Of a DNA stretch of 8,286 nt, positions 1-6,175 are shown piece after piece. Made by a program: the position numbers and the translations under genes. The stretch spans positions 1 through 8,286 of the forward strand of contig JAUWMJ010000108.1 in NCBI GenBank assembly GCA_030613225.1. The letters run 5' to 3'. Below the pieces are notes generated by a model. It was not told the origin of the DNA. It saw only the letters and a list, made by a program, of their open reading frames with translations, and ran no database searches. The stretch's first letter is position 1, and each line of letters opens with the position of its first letter. The DNA comes from Desulfobacterales bacterium. Its GTDB lineage: Bacteria; Desulfobacterota; Desulfobacteria; Desulfobacterales; JAUWMJ01.

Positions 1-468
1 CTTGTTTATAAAGAGATACCCGTGACGGAGAAATCAAATTCAAAAAACTCACGCTATGTCATCAAAGATCCGTTTATCCTTTTCTGGTACCGGTATATAG
101 AGAGGAACAGGACCCTTTTAGAGTTAGGACAGACTCAGAGAATTGTACGTCAGATAATGGAAGACCTTCCTAATCTGGAAGGAAAAATCCTGGAAATGAT
201 CTTTAGAGAAAATATTCTTGCAAAACCTCCCATGGAGTTTGACATAGCTGGGACTGTATTCAAAAACAAAGAAGGAATTGAGATAGACTTTTTGTTGGCT
301 TCAGAAAAGCAGAACCGTATTCACGCATATGAAATCAAAAGAGGAAGGGTTGACCGCAGGAAAGAGTTAAACAAGTTGAAAGACAAAGTTGCCCGCCTTA
401 ACTTCAAATCCATACGGCTTCACAACCCACAAATTTCAGGAACTATTTTTACAACCAAAGATATATAA
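1..468 (+). CDS. COG1672-type ATPase, C-terminal part (5' end outside window)
   Basis: This is the last 155 codons of an ATPase gene whose start lies before the window. The frame is open from base 1, so the GTG at 22 is internal: the matching codon in the full copy at 2630-3976 is a mid-protein valine. The visible part is the DUF234-like C-terminal domain. It carries a PD-(D/E)XK-like signature, GIEID (Asp at visible residue 96) followed by YEIK (Glu111, Lys113), which suggests a nuclease fold. It aligns without gaps to bases 3509-3976, with about 20 nucleotide and 10 residue differences. Family function is not established; such proteins are usually listed as predicted AAA/STAND-like ATPases, often multicopy. 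Walker motifs are outside the window, so activity of this copy cannot be judged. A HicB-like gene follows 73 bases after the stop. Confidence 0.85.
   Translation, partial: LVYKEIPVTEKSNSKNSRYVIKDPFILFWYRYIERNRTLLELGQTQRIVRQIMEDLPNLEGKILEMIFRENILAKPPMEFDIAGTVFKNKEGIEIDFLLASEKQNRIHAYEIKRGRVDRRKELNKLKDKVARLNFKSIRLHNPQISGTIFTTKDI
1..468 (+). repeat. direct repeat, copy 1 (matches 3509-3976)
   Basis: By manual alignment this segment matches 3509-3976 without gaps, with about 20 substitutions (roughly 96% identity). Homology stops exactly at the ATPase stop codon: the sequences after TAA share nothing. The first 128 bases are identical and differences pile up toward the 3' end. The repeat's left limit is outside the window. 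Confidence 0.93.
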
Positions 469-470
469 GC

Positions 471-545
471 GGAAAATCCTGTGAAGATTCCAAGCAGTAT
501 CAGGAAAAACAAATACGGCAAGCAATTGAAGAGGTGAAAAAATGA
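471..545 (+). pseudogene. possible 3' stub of a lost gene coupled to the HicB-like gene
   Basis: An open frame with no plausible start codon begins just after the ATPase stop. It encodes a charged, helical-looking tail ending QAIEEVKK and stops at TGA 543-545. That stop overlaps the ATG of the next gene as ATGA, the usual layout of a translationally coupled toxin-antitoxin pair. I do not recognise the family. It could be the remnant of a toxin or other partner cut off by whatever placed the ATPase here, or chance open sequence. Confidence is low because only about 24 codons are available. Confidence 0.25.
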
Positions 546-712
546 AGAGAAGTGATAAATACCACAAATGGGTGGAGTGGAGTGAAGAAGACCATGTCTA
601 CATAGGCAAGTGCCCTGATCTTATAACAGGGATTCACGGTAATGATCCACAACAGGTATATAAGGACTTATATGAAGTGATTGAGGAGTTACCAAAAAAC
701 ACCTATTTTTAG
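542..712 (+). CDS. small HicB-like antitoxin, probably C-terminally shortened
   Basis: A 56-residue protein beginning MKRSDKYHKWVEWSEED. It starts at ATG 542, five bases after a good Shine-Dalgarno GAGGTG at 531-536. The core resembles the HicB/DUF1902-type beta-beta-alpha fold: a strand with W-V-E-W, then VYIGKCPDL, a glycine turn, and a helix after DPQQVYKDLYEVIEE. HicB-type proteins neutralise a partner RNase toxin and often repress their own operon. Known relatives of this shape continue past the helix; here the frame ends soon after it in LPKNTYF, so the C-terminal part may be lost. No HicA-like toxin is visible on either side. Its neighbours are the ATPase end upstream and a DUF4258 pair downstream. 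The assignment rests on motif resemblance only. Confidence 0.55.
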   Translation: MKRSDKYHKWVEWSEEDHVYIGKCPDLITGIHGNDPQQVYKDLYEVIEELPKNTYF

Positions 713-907
713 GGCGGTAATCCTTAAATATTAATAAGATAGCGTGGTCCGACCTCCATTACAACTGTTTCTGCAAAACTGGGCTTTCTCCTGGCTTTTT
801 GTACTGCGGGACAATGGATAAAACTCTATACGTTCTCCGCCATAAGACTATTGTGGGGAAAAGAATATTATTGCCAAATAGTCCCTGATTATTGTATTAT
901 ATAAAAT
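713..907. other. non-coding gap between HicB-like and DUF4258 genes
   Basis: The 195 bases show no convincing gene or terminator. The only open frames are short, such as a 24-codon one starting near 831, and they lack a ribosome binding site. The useful content is the promoter-like pair at its right end, listed separately. Confidence 0.5.
871..900 (+). promoter_or_regulatory. candidate promoter for the DUF4258 pair
   Basis: TTGCCA (871-876), an 18-base spacer and TATTAT (895-900) form a reasonable sigma-70 type promoter. Transcription would start around 905-908, which is at or next to the ATG at 908. No Shine-Dalgarno precedes that ATG, so the message may be leaderless. The call is by eye. 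Confidence 0.45.
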
Positions 908-1228
908 ATGAATGAGACATTCGAGAGAGTTCTGAGACTGATTGAACGTAATGAAGTTGTAATATCCGACCATGGTTATGATGAGCTTGCGGAAGACAAC
1001 ATTTTTGTCCGGGATATCATGGCAAGAGTTTCGGATGCATTAGTTGTAGAAGATTATCCTGACTATCCAAAAGGTCCATGTGTATTGGTATTATTGAAAG
1101 ATCGTTTTGACAATCCGATACACGTGGTTTGGGGAATTCCCAAGGACGCTTCTTCACCAGCCGTTTTGGTTACTGCTTACAGACCTGATGCCGATCGGTG
1201 GACAACAGATTTTCTGAGGAGGATATAA
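908..1228 (+). CDS. DUF4258 family protein, probable type II toxin
   Basis: The 106-residue product fits DUF4258 (PF14076), small proteins with a RelE/BrnT-like fold usually considered TA toxins that act on RNA. Visible family features are the N-terminal helix, the ISDHGYDEL segment (residues 19-27, with a conserved-type His22), the VVWGIP strand, and the C-terminal YRPDADRW motif (from residue 91). Length is normal and the frame is intact. ATG 908 is the only sensible start and has no visible ribosome binding site. The stop TAA (1226-1228) overlaps the next ATG by one base, so the two genes are translationally coupled as a toxin-first pair. RNase activity is inferred from the family, not shown by the sequence. 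Confidence 0.75.
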   Translation: MNETFERVLRLIERNEVVISDHGYDELAEDNIFVRDIMARVSDALVVEDYPDYPKGPCVLVLLKDRFDNPIHVVWGIPKDASSPAVLVTAYRPDADRWTTDFLRRI

Positions 1229-1443
1229 TGAAAAAAAGACGATATACAAAGCTCGTGCACGAGGGACAATATGTTGCCGAGGTTGATGTCGAATTGATCG
1301 ATATGAATAAAGGCTGGTCCCCTTATTTATCTCTTGATGATGCATACAAGCTGGATGATATTCGCAATGCATTGCGGCAGGGTGACGTTAAGAGTGCTGC
1401 GCAACTTGCTCGTATTTTTACTCTCACGCCTGTCGCAGTATAG
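1228..1443 (+). CDS. partner (putative antitoxin) of the DUF4258 protein
   Basis: A 71-residue protein beginning [20 protein letters not shown] choose ATG 1228 over the upstream in-frame ATG 1198. It is preceded by a strong GAGGAGG at about 1215-1221 and gives the TAATG overlap with the DUF4258 stop, whereas 1198 lies inside that gene. The N-terminal half looks like two beta strands (KLVHEGQYVAEVDVELI). The C-terminal half is helical, with WSPYLSLDDAYKLDDIRNALRQGD and AAQLARIFTLTPVAV. Small proteins of this kind commonly follow DUF4258 genes, so the antitoxin role is inferred from position. It has no recognisable DNA-binding motif. Both genes are intact and could be a working module. Confidence 0.65.
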   Translation: MKKRRYTKLVHEGQYVAEVDVELIDMNKGWSPYLSLDDAYKLDDIRNALRQGDVKSAAQLARIFTLTPVAV

Positions 1444-1599
1444 TAATTTACCGGAGAACAAGCGGATCAACTCTGACTAAAAAAAGCCAGGCCATTTTTA
1501 GATTTCTACTCATTTCATCGTTTATAATTACTTCTTTCCTTTTAACCATCTTATTGCTTGCTTTTTCAGCACGTTGTCCGTGCCGTAAGCAAATGTAAA
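1444..1599. other. non-coding gap with a possible -10 box
   Basis: The gap holds no gene I can support. An exact TATAAT (1523-1528) could be the -10 of the patatin promoter, but the -35 region is poor (TTTAGA at 1498-1503, 19-base spacer). The open frame of the patatin gene extends back to a TTG at 1558 inside this gap. Confidence 0.35.
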
Positions 1600-2460
1600 A
1601 TGTATTCAGATTATAAAGCATTGATTCTTGAAGGAGGCGGCCTCAGGGGCGTTTATACTTCGGGCGTTCTCCGTTTCTTTGTGGATCGAGAAGTTCATTT
1701 TTCTTATGTGGTTGGTGTTTCCATGGGGGCCTGTAATGCTGCAAATTATGTATCGCAACAACCTGAAAGAAACAAGGTAGTTAATATTCGTTATGTTAAA
1801 GACTCTCGTTATTTGAGCTACCGTCGGCTGTTTCTTAAAGGTGAATTGTTTGGTATGAGTTTCATTTTTAATACACTCCCTAATTCCCTGGTTCCATTTG
1901 ATTTTAAAACCTTTATGCAAAGTGACATAAAATGTATCACTACTGTTACGGATTGTGAAACCGGTGAACCTCTCTATTATGAGAAAAAAGGGCTTGGGGA
2001 GGCTGCCTATATGAAAATACTCCAGGCATCGTGCAGCCTGCCGTTTATAGCTAAACCTGTTAATTATGACGGACGGATTATGATGGACGGAGGTTTATCT
2101 GATCCGATTCCGATCCGCAAGTCTATTGATGACGGTAACGATAAAAACGTTCTCGTTCTCACTCGCCCAAAAGGCTATAGAAAAGAACCCTCTCGCCTTA
2201 TGCGATTTGCCTATTTGCGATACCCGCGGTACAAGGGCCTGTGCAAAGCCCTTGCAAGTCGATATGCCAGGTATAACGAGACAATGGATTTTGTCGATCA
2301 GCTTGAACAACGGGGTGATGTTTTTGTTGTTCGACCTCGCGGAGAACTATATGTTGGGCGAATTGAAAGAAATACTGAGAAACTCTATGCGGCCTATGAT
2401 CAAGGGTATAGAGATGCTTCTACATGCTATGCAGAGTTGCGTTCGTATTCGAGTTCATAG
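1600..2460 (+). CDS. patatin-like phospholipase, YjjU/COG4667 type
   Basis: The 286-residue product has all hallmarks of a patatin-like acyl hydrolase, which cleaves acyl ester bonds of phospholipids using a Ser-Asp dyad. Counting from ATG 1600, the oxyanion loop GGGLRG is at 12-17, the nucleophile elbow G-V-S-M-G puts Ser41 in place, and the catalytic Asp163 sits in MDGG. The length and the YTSGVLRFF start after the oxyanion loop match the bacterial YjjU group. I prefer ATG 1600 (MYSDYKALILEGGG) because the extra 14 residues from TTG 1558 do not look like protein of this family; neither start has a clear Shine-Dalgarno. No signal peptide or membrane segment is visible, so it is probably cytosolic. 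It stands alone between a TA pair and the ATPase, and its physiological substrate is unknown. Confidence 0.9.
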   Translation: MYSDYKALILEGGGLRGVYTSGVLRFFVDREVHFSYVVGVSMGACNAANYVSQQPERNKVVNIRYVKDSRYLSYRRLFLKGELFGMSFIFNTLPNSLVPFDFKTFMQSDIKCITTVTDCETGEPLYYEKKGLGEAAYMKILQASCSLPFIAKPVNYDGRIMMDGGLSDPIPIRKSIDDGNDKNVLVLTRPKGYRKEPSRLMRFAYLRYPRYKGLCKALASRYARYNETMDFVDQLEQRGDVFVVRPRGELYVGRIERNTEKLYAAYDQGYRDASTCYAELRSYSSS

Positions 2461-2582
2461 TAAATATGACTTGAGAATTTTCAGGCACAGGAATGAGAGT
2501 TTGTTTCGCTCAACTCCTCATTATACATCATCATTTCGGGAGATAGAAAAATCATATGGCCATAGAAGGCAGAAAATATTCA

Positions 2583-2625
2583 ATTATCTGTTGACAGATT
2601 ATCTATGAACAGATAATCTGTCAAC
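2583..2625. promoter_or_regulatory. nested inverted repeats and promoter-like boxes just before the ATPase start
   Basis: A perfect 15-base inverted repeat, GTTGACAGATTATCT (2590-2604) and its complement (2611-2625), encloses the loop ATGAAC and ends four bases before ATG 2630. It contains two near-palindromes, AGATTATCT and AGATAATCT, plus a third partial copy at 2583-2589. ATTATCTGTT (2583-2592) could also pair with 2608-2617, excluding the first hairpin. TTGACA (2591-2596) and GATAAT (2612-2617) are promoter-like, with a short 15-base spacer. No T-run follows, so it is more likely an operator or translational control site than a terminator. Confidence 0.55.
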
Positions 2626-2629
2626 CATT

Positions 2630-3976
2630 ATGAAATTCTATGGAAGAAAAAAAGAGCTTTCTATTATTAACAGCTGGTTTAAAGCCGCTAAAAAAGGCGC
2701 TTTGTTCACAGCCATTATCGGCCGAAGACGTATAGGTAAAACACGCCTATGGATGGAAGCCGGCAAAAAGAAGAAGAATTGCCTTTACCTGTTCTGTTTA
2801 CCAGGTCTTCAAAGAAAGACATTCGAACAGGTTGATACCCGGTTACACGAGATTGGATTTACGTCTGTACCGCAGAACATCTCCGAGTTTTTCAAGGTCG
2901 TTTCCCTGTTTCTTTCAAAAGGAAAGGAGTTGGTCATTTTCTTCGATGAAGTTCAAAACCTGTTTCTCGAAAATAAAGAGGAACCGGCTCTTTTTCAGTA
3001 TTATATAGATGAGTTTAAAAGAAAAGAATATCCGTGCATGATTGTTTTTTGCGGATCTGTTCGAACCCTGCTCCACAAGATTCTTTTTGATGAGCATTCA
3101 CCGTTGTATGGAAGGCTTGATCAGAATATCCACCTGGAACCCCTTGGATTTTATGTGCTTAGAGATATATTTGTTGATGCCGGTATTCCTGAGCCGGAAA
3201 GACATCTCAGACTGTTTACCATGTTCGGTACAAATCCTCGATTTTATGAAATTCTGTTACAATTTGATTTACTCAAGGCACACACTGAGGAGATACTTGA
3301 AAAGAGCTGGCTTGGACTTATGGGACTTTTTAGTGATGAACTAAGCAAGATGTTGTTGCCTGAGTTAAAAAAAATGTCCCATGTTTATACAGGCCTTTTT
3401 TCGGCTATGGCAAAAGGTATTCAGGATGCAACAAAAATTGCGAGTCAGGCAGGTATTAATACAACTTCTTTAGGAAACTATCTTCCTTTCCTTATTGACG
3501 ATCTGGATCTTGTTTATAAAGAGATACCCGTGACGGAGAAATCAAATTCAAAAAACTCACGCTATGTCATCAAAGATCCGTTTATCCTTTTCTGGTACCG
3601 GTATATAGAGAGGAACAGGACCCTTTTAGAGTTAGGGCAGACTCAAAGAATTGTACGTCAGATAATGGAAGACCTTCCTAATTTGGAAGGAAAAACCCTG
3701 GAAATGATCTTTAGAGAAAAAATTCTTGCAAGACCTCCCATGGAGTTTGACGTAGCTGGGACTGTATTCAAGAACAAAGAAGGAATTGAGATAGACTTTT
3801 TGTTGGCTTCAGAAAAGCAGAACCGTATTCATGCATATGAAATCAAAAGAGGAAAGGTTCACCGCAGGAAAGAGTTAAACAAGTTAAAAGGCAAAGTTGC
3901 CCGCCTTAACTTCAATTCCATACGTCTCCACAACCCACAAATTTCAGGAAACGTTTTTACAACAAAAGATATATAA
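2630..3976 (+). CDS. COG1672-type ATPase with PD-(D/E)XK-like C-terminal domain, complete
   Basis: The 448-residue protein starts with the family's FYGRKKEL box. Walker A is GRRRIGKT (residues 31-38), and Walker B is LVIFFDE (101-107) followed by VQNL. A sensor-like strand MIVFCGS precedes the PLYGRLDQ motif typical of this group of archaeal/bacterial ATPases. A helical middle region that may be a winged helix follows, then the DUF234-like C-terminal domain with GIEID (Asp389) and YEIK (Glu404, Lys406), the arrangement of PD-(D/E)XK nucleases. The P-loop and nuclease-like residues are all present, so it is probably functional. The cellular role is unknown for the family; defence, DNA repair or selfish mobility are possible. 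No Shine-Dalgarno precedes ATG 2630; a strong hairpin does. The stop abuts a HigB-like stub and a HigA-like gene. Confidence 0.88.
   Translation: MKFYGRKKELSIINSWFKAAKKGALFTAIIGRRRIGKTRLWMEAGKKKKNCLYLFCLPGLQRKTFEQVDTRLHEIGFTSVPQNISEFFKVVSLFLSKGKELVIFFDEVQNLFLENKEEPALFQYYIDEFKRKEYPCMIVFCGSVRTLLHKILFDEHSPLYGRLDQNIHLEPLGFYVLRDIFVDAGIPEPERHLRLFTMFGTNPRFYEILLQFDLLKAHTEEILEKSWLGLMGLFSDELSKMLLPELKKMSHVYTGLFSAMAKGIQDATKIASQAGINTTSLGNYLPFLIDDLDLVYKEIPVTEKSNSKNSRYVIKDPFILFWYRYIERNRTLLELGQTQRIVRQIMEDLPNLEGKTLEMIFREKILARPPMEFDVAGTVFKNKEGIEIDFLLASEKQNRIHAYEIKRGKVHRRKELNKLKGKVARLNFNSIRLHNPQISGNVFTTKDI
3509..3976 (+). repeat. direct repeat, copy 2 (matches 1-468)
   Basis: This is the 3' third of the complete ATPase gene and the partner of bases 1-468. 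The two copies lie 3508 bases apart in the same orientation, so recombination between them could delete or duplicate the intervening TA pair and patatin gene. Confidence 0.93.
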
Positions 3977-3978
3977 AA

Positions 3979-4056
3979 GATCGGTTAACATTAACTCGTT
4001 GTAAGGAGATTAAGCTGGCAGAAAAGCGGAAGAAAGAATATTTGAACAGGAGGTAG
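3979..4056 (+). pseudogene. 3' stub of a HigB/Gp49-like (RelE superfamily) toxin
   Basis: An open frame without a start codon begins right after the ATPase stop and ends at TAG 4054-4056. Its last 18 codons read [17 protein letters not shown], which resembles the C-terminal helix of Gp49-like HigB toxins (PF05973), where a K-E-I-x-L-A-x-x-R-x-x-E-Y pattern is common. It sits directly ahead of a HigA-like HTH gene, in the toxin-then-antitoxin order of higBA. The rest of the toxin is missing and the ATPase 3' end takes its place, so toxin function is lost. The family call rests on about 18 residues plus position. Confidence 0.55.
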
Positions 4057-4060
4057 ACAG

Positions 4061-4336
4061 ATGGACGATCTGGATAAATATGTTGAAACAAGAAAGAAGC
4101 AGAGTCCCAAATTTGCAAAAAATTTTGACAAAGGATATGAGCAATTCAAAATTAGCATTCTCCTAAAGCAAGCTCGTCTTGAATCAGGCCTTACCCAGGA
4201 GCAGGTGGCAAATAAACTGCGCACCAGAAAATCCGCCATCTCACGGATTGAAAACCATGCAGAAGACATCCGCCTCTCTACATTGGTAAATTATGCTCAA
4301 GCGGTAGGTAAACACCTCCATCTCGAAGTAGCCTAA
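4061..4336 (+). CDS. HigA-like XRE/HTH_3 antitoxin
   Basis: The 91-residue protein has an N-terminal helical arm (residues 1-30) followed by a Cro/C1-type HTH domain (about 33-88). [21 protein letters not shown] covers helices 2 and 3, with the recognition helix around residues 56-64. This is the build of HigA-type antitoxins that bind a HigB toxin and repress their own operon. ATG 4061 follows a strong AGGAGGT (4048-4054) with a 6-base gap; that site lies inside the end of the toxin stub, as expected for a coupled pair. The gene is intact although its toxin is reduced to a stub, so it is an orphan antitoxin. It may still regulate DNA, act on other toxins, or be co-transcribed with the ATPase upstream. 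Confidence 0.8.
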   Translation: MDDLDKYVETRKKQSPKFAKNFDKGYEQFKISILLKQARLESGLTQEQVANKLRTRKSAISRIENHAEDIRLSTLVNYAQAVGKHLHLEVA

Positions 4337-4476
4337 GCGCAACGAAGGCGCTTGAGATGGAATTGGGGTCACCCATTGACCCATGAGGCCGATAACCGAG
4401 CCTGTATACGCCCTATATGCGCCTGAATGTCGAAATGGTAGCTGATCCAAAGCATACACTGTTTCATTGAATTTCA
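4337..4476. other. non-coding tail after the HigA-like gene with small hairpins
   Basis: No gene is visible. Two small hairpins occur: AAGCGC/GCGCTT (4335-4340 with 4348-4353), which overlaps the antitoxin stop, and GGGTCA-CCCAT-TGACCC (4366-4382). Neither is followed by a T-run. The stretch runs into the terminator at 4477. Confidence 0.4.
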
Positions 4477-4510
4477 AAAACCCGGCTTTTTTGAAGAAAA
4501 GCCGGGTTTT
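4477..4510 (+). terminator. strong intrinsic terminator
   Basis: AAAACCCGGCTTTT (4477-4490), loop TTGAAG, and its perfect complement AAAAGCCGGGTTTT (4497-4510) form a 14-bp stem with a GC-rich core and flanking A/T runs. This is the classic, potentially bidirectional terminator layout. It closes the ATPase/HigA-like transcription unit. Confidence 0.85.
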
Positions 4511-4570
4511 CATTTGAGCCTGAATGACGGCATAAAGCTCTAAGAATCTTTCAATTGTCTATTGGCAGAT

Positions 4571-4712
4571 TAGCCAGTTTCAAAACGTTTCAGTTTGTTC
4601 AAGGTCAAGGAAGGTGAATATTTTAACCACAGGAATACATTTAGTATTTCGAGGATTAAAATTTTCGCCTGACGCAGAGATTGGGCAAAATGGGACGTTT
4701 TGGAATTGGCTC
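4571..4712 (+). repeat. fold-back element of about 140 bp upstream of the nitroreductase
   Basis: The whole segment is an imperfect palindrome centred near 4641. Matching blocks include AGCCA/TGGCT at the ends (4572-4576 with 4707-4711), CAAAACGT/ACGTTTTG (4581-4588 with 4695-4702) and AATAC/GTATT beside the centre (4634-4638 with 4644-4648). In the outer 32 positions, 24 match and six of the eight mismatches would be G-U pairs in a + strand RNA. It could be a MITE-like repeat or a structured RNA; the sequence alone does not decide. Confidence 0.7.
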
Positions 4713-4756
4713 AAATAACAACCCAGCGATCTAACTTCCGCTGAAAGGATGCAATT

Positions 4757-5389
4757 ATGGAATTTAAAGATATCATAAATAATCGAAGGGCGATCAATTT
4801 TTTCGATCCTGAAAAAAAGGTCCCCGATGAATTATTAAAAGAGGTGATTGAAATGGCGGCAAAAGCTCCGTCAAGCTTTAACCTTCAACCCTGGAATCTT
4901 ATTGTTTTAAAAGATCCTGAAGAAAAAAAGAAGCTTCAGGAACTTGCCTGGAACCAGCCCAAGGTCAGCGAAGCACCGGTGACCCTTATTGTCCTTGCAG
5001 ACAGGAATGGATGGAAAGAAGGGCATCCGATTTTGGAAAGAAACTTTAAAGAGATGATACAGGCCGGTGCTATGACTAAAGACCAGCACCAATGGTTTCT
5101 TGATGCCTGCAAAGGTCTGTATGGCAGTGGTGAAGAAAAGCAGATGGCCTTTGCAGTCAAAAACACCGGTTTTTTTGCCATGGCGCTTATGCTTGCAGCA
5201 AAAAGCCTTGGTCTTGATACACACCCCATGGATGGTTTTGATCATGAAGGGGTCAAAGAAGCTTTTAATATTCCAGAAGAATACTGGGTGCCGGTATTAA
5301 TTTCCGTGGGGTATTTTTTAAAAGATAAGACGCTTTCTCCTCCCAAATGGAGAAAAAGCTTCGAAGAAATTGTGGTAGCTTTTAATTGA
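4757..5389 (+). CDS. nitroreductase family protein (FMN-dependent)
   Basis: A complete 210-residue member of the nitroreductase superfamily, soluble flavoenzymes, usually dimeric, that use NAD(P)H to reduce nitro compounds, quinones or other acceptors. The N-terminal FMN phosphate motif RRAINFFDP (from residue 10) is followed by the APSSFNLQPW block that lines the flavin. The C-terminal part has the GLDTHPMDGFD segment and the IPEEYWVPVLISVGY strand, seen in many annotated nitroreductases. Length is normal and the frame is intact. ATG 4757 follows AAAGGAT (4744-4750). The gene is monocistronic, with a fold-back element upstream and a hairpin downstream. The physiological substrate cannot be read from sequence; a role in redox homeostasis is plausible. 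Confidence 0.92.
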   Translation: MEFKDIINNRRAINFFDPEKKVPDELLKEVIEMAAKAPSSFNLQPWNLIVLKDPEEKKKLQELAWNQPKVSEAPVTLIVLADRNGWKEGHPILERNFKEMIQAGAMTKDQHQWFLDACKGLYGSGEEKQMAFAVKNTGFFAMALMLAAKSLGLDTHPMDGFDHEGVKEAFNIPEEYWVPVLISVGYFLKDKTLSPPKWRKSFEEIVVAFN

Positions 5390-5403
5390 CCGGCAGAACT
5401 ATT

Positions 5404-5459
5404 CTAAAACCCTCCCCATCCCCTCTGAAATGAGAATTTCAACAAATGGGAGGGTTTAG
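5404..5459 (+). terminator. probable terminator with a second inner hairpin
   Basis: AAACCCTCCC (5407-5416) pairs with GGGAGGGTTT (5448-5457). With two small bulges the stem extends at both ends: CTA with TAG on the outside and CAT with ATG on the inside. Within the loop, TGAAAT-GAGA-ATTTCA (5426-5441) forms a smaller hairpin. A T7 run appears about 12 bases after the stem rather than directly behind it. It lies 15 bases after the nitroreductase stop, so termination is the likeliest role. Confidence 0.6.
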
Positions 5460-5533
5460 CTTCTATCTATTTTTTTACACAATGTTTGAAAAATGTGGCT
5501 ATTTCAGAGGAAAAAAATACCATTGCGTATTGG

Positions 5534-5652
5534 GCGTTGCGGGATGCGGGTTATAAAAAATGATTGTTTCCGATTAATAACACGCCTGTCTGCGTACGGG
5601 AACGCACAGGCAGGCAACCCGTAACTCGTATCCCGCAACCCGTAACGCGCAA
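5534..5652. repeat. GC-rich nested inverted-repeat patch
   Basis: GCGTTGCGGGATGCGGGTT (5534-5552) is mirrored by the CCCGTAAC/CCCGCAAC series at about 5616-5649, itself made of short tandem variants of CGCAACCCGTAA. Between the arms sits a hairpin, GCCTGTCTGCGT (5584-5595) with ACGCACAGGCAGGC (5602-5615). The patch lies 3' of both converging genes and could help end transcription from the - strand operon. Similar GC-rich intergenic repeats are, to my recollection, frequent in Desulfobacterales genomes. Confidence 0.6.
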
Positions 5653-5657
5653 CTCGC

Positions 5658-6119
5658 CTAATCTCCCTGATCGGCCATATAATCATCATACAATCCTTCA
5701 ATAAAACCTTTATGCTTGGCTTCTTCCTGGGCCAGCACCTTAAACAGTTTGATAACATTTTCATTATCTGTTTTTTGCATAAGATCATTGTACAATTTCA
5801 GTGCTTTTTCCTCTTTCTTCATGGCAAGTCTTAATATGTCCGTATAGTGCATACCCTTTTCATATTCAATGTCTACTAAATAATCGCTCCGCTTTATATC
5901 AGTTATCCATTCAAGTTTGTATTCAGAGATTTTTTCTTTATTTATGCTGAAATCTTCAAGCATGGCCTGGTGTTTTCGCTCTTCTTTTGCAAATTCTTCA
6001 AAAGATTCCCTGGTTCCTGAAAAGGCTTCCTGCTTGCTTATTTCTTCATAAAACTGTACAGCTTCCTTTTCTCTTTCGATTGCGTAATTAATGATTTCTT
6101 CAATTGAATTAAAATCCAT
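5658..6119 (-). CDS. rubrerythrin-like ferritin-family diiron protein
   Basis: The 153-residue protein is a four-helix-bundle ferritin-like protein without the C-terminal rubredoxin domain of classical rubrerythrin. Probable iron ligands, in family order, are Glu19 in REKEAVQFYEE, Glu46-x-x-His49 in EERKH, Glu103 in KKEEKALKLY, and Glu132-x-x-His135 in QEEAKH, so the diiron site looks complete. Such proteins act in the cytoplasm in peroxide reduction or iron handling in anaerobes; which of these applies is not visible here. ATG 6119 has a good AAAGGAGAG upstream. It is the last gene of a - strand run behind the small winged-helix gene (57-base gap). A GC-rich repeat patch lies just after its TAG stop. 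Confidence 0.85.
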   Translation of the reverse strand: MDFNSIEEIINYAIEREKEAVQFYEEISKQEAFSGTRESFEEFAKEERKHQAMLEDFSINKEKISEYKLEWITDIKRSDYLVDIEYEKGMHYTDILRLAMKKEEKALKLYNDLMQKTDNENVIKLFKVLAQEEAKHKGFIEGLYDDYMADQGD

Positions 6120-6175
6120 AGTTCTCTCCTTTCATAAGATAGATGCTTTGGGGCATTATTCGTTAATAAATTGAT

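Noticed and set aside
1154..1372. 72-codon - strand open frame over the DUF4258 pair
   Set aside because: It lies antisense to two well supported genes and shows no family resemblance or ribosome binding site.
2126..2608. 160-codon + strand open frame overlapping the patatin gene
   Set aside because: It is a shifted-frame shadow of the patatin coding sequence; the patatin frame has all catalytic motifs.
4241..4513. 90-codon - strand open frame through the HigA-like 3' end and terminator
   Set aside because: It runs through a perfect terminator hairpin, lies antisense to the HTH gene and encodes no recognisable motif.
4907..5245. - strand open frames of 97-112 codons inside the nitroreductase gene
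   Set aside because: They are antisense shadows of a clearly assigned enzyme gene.
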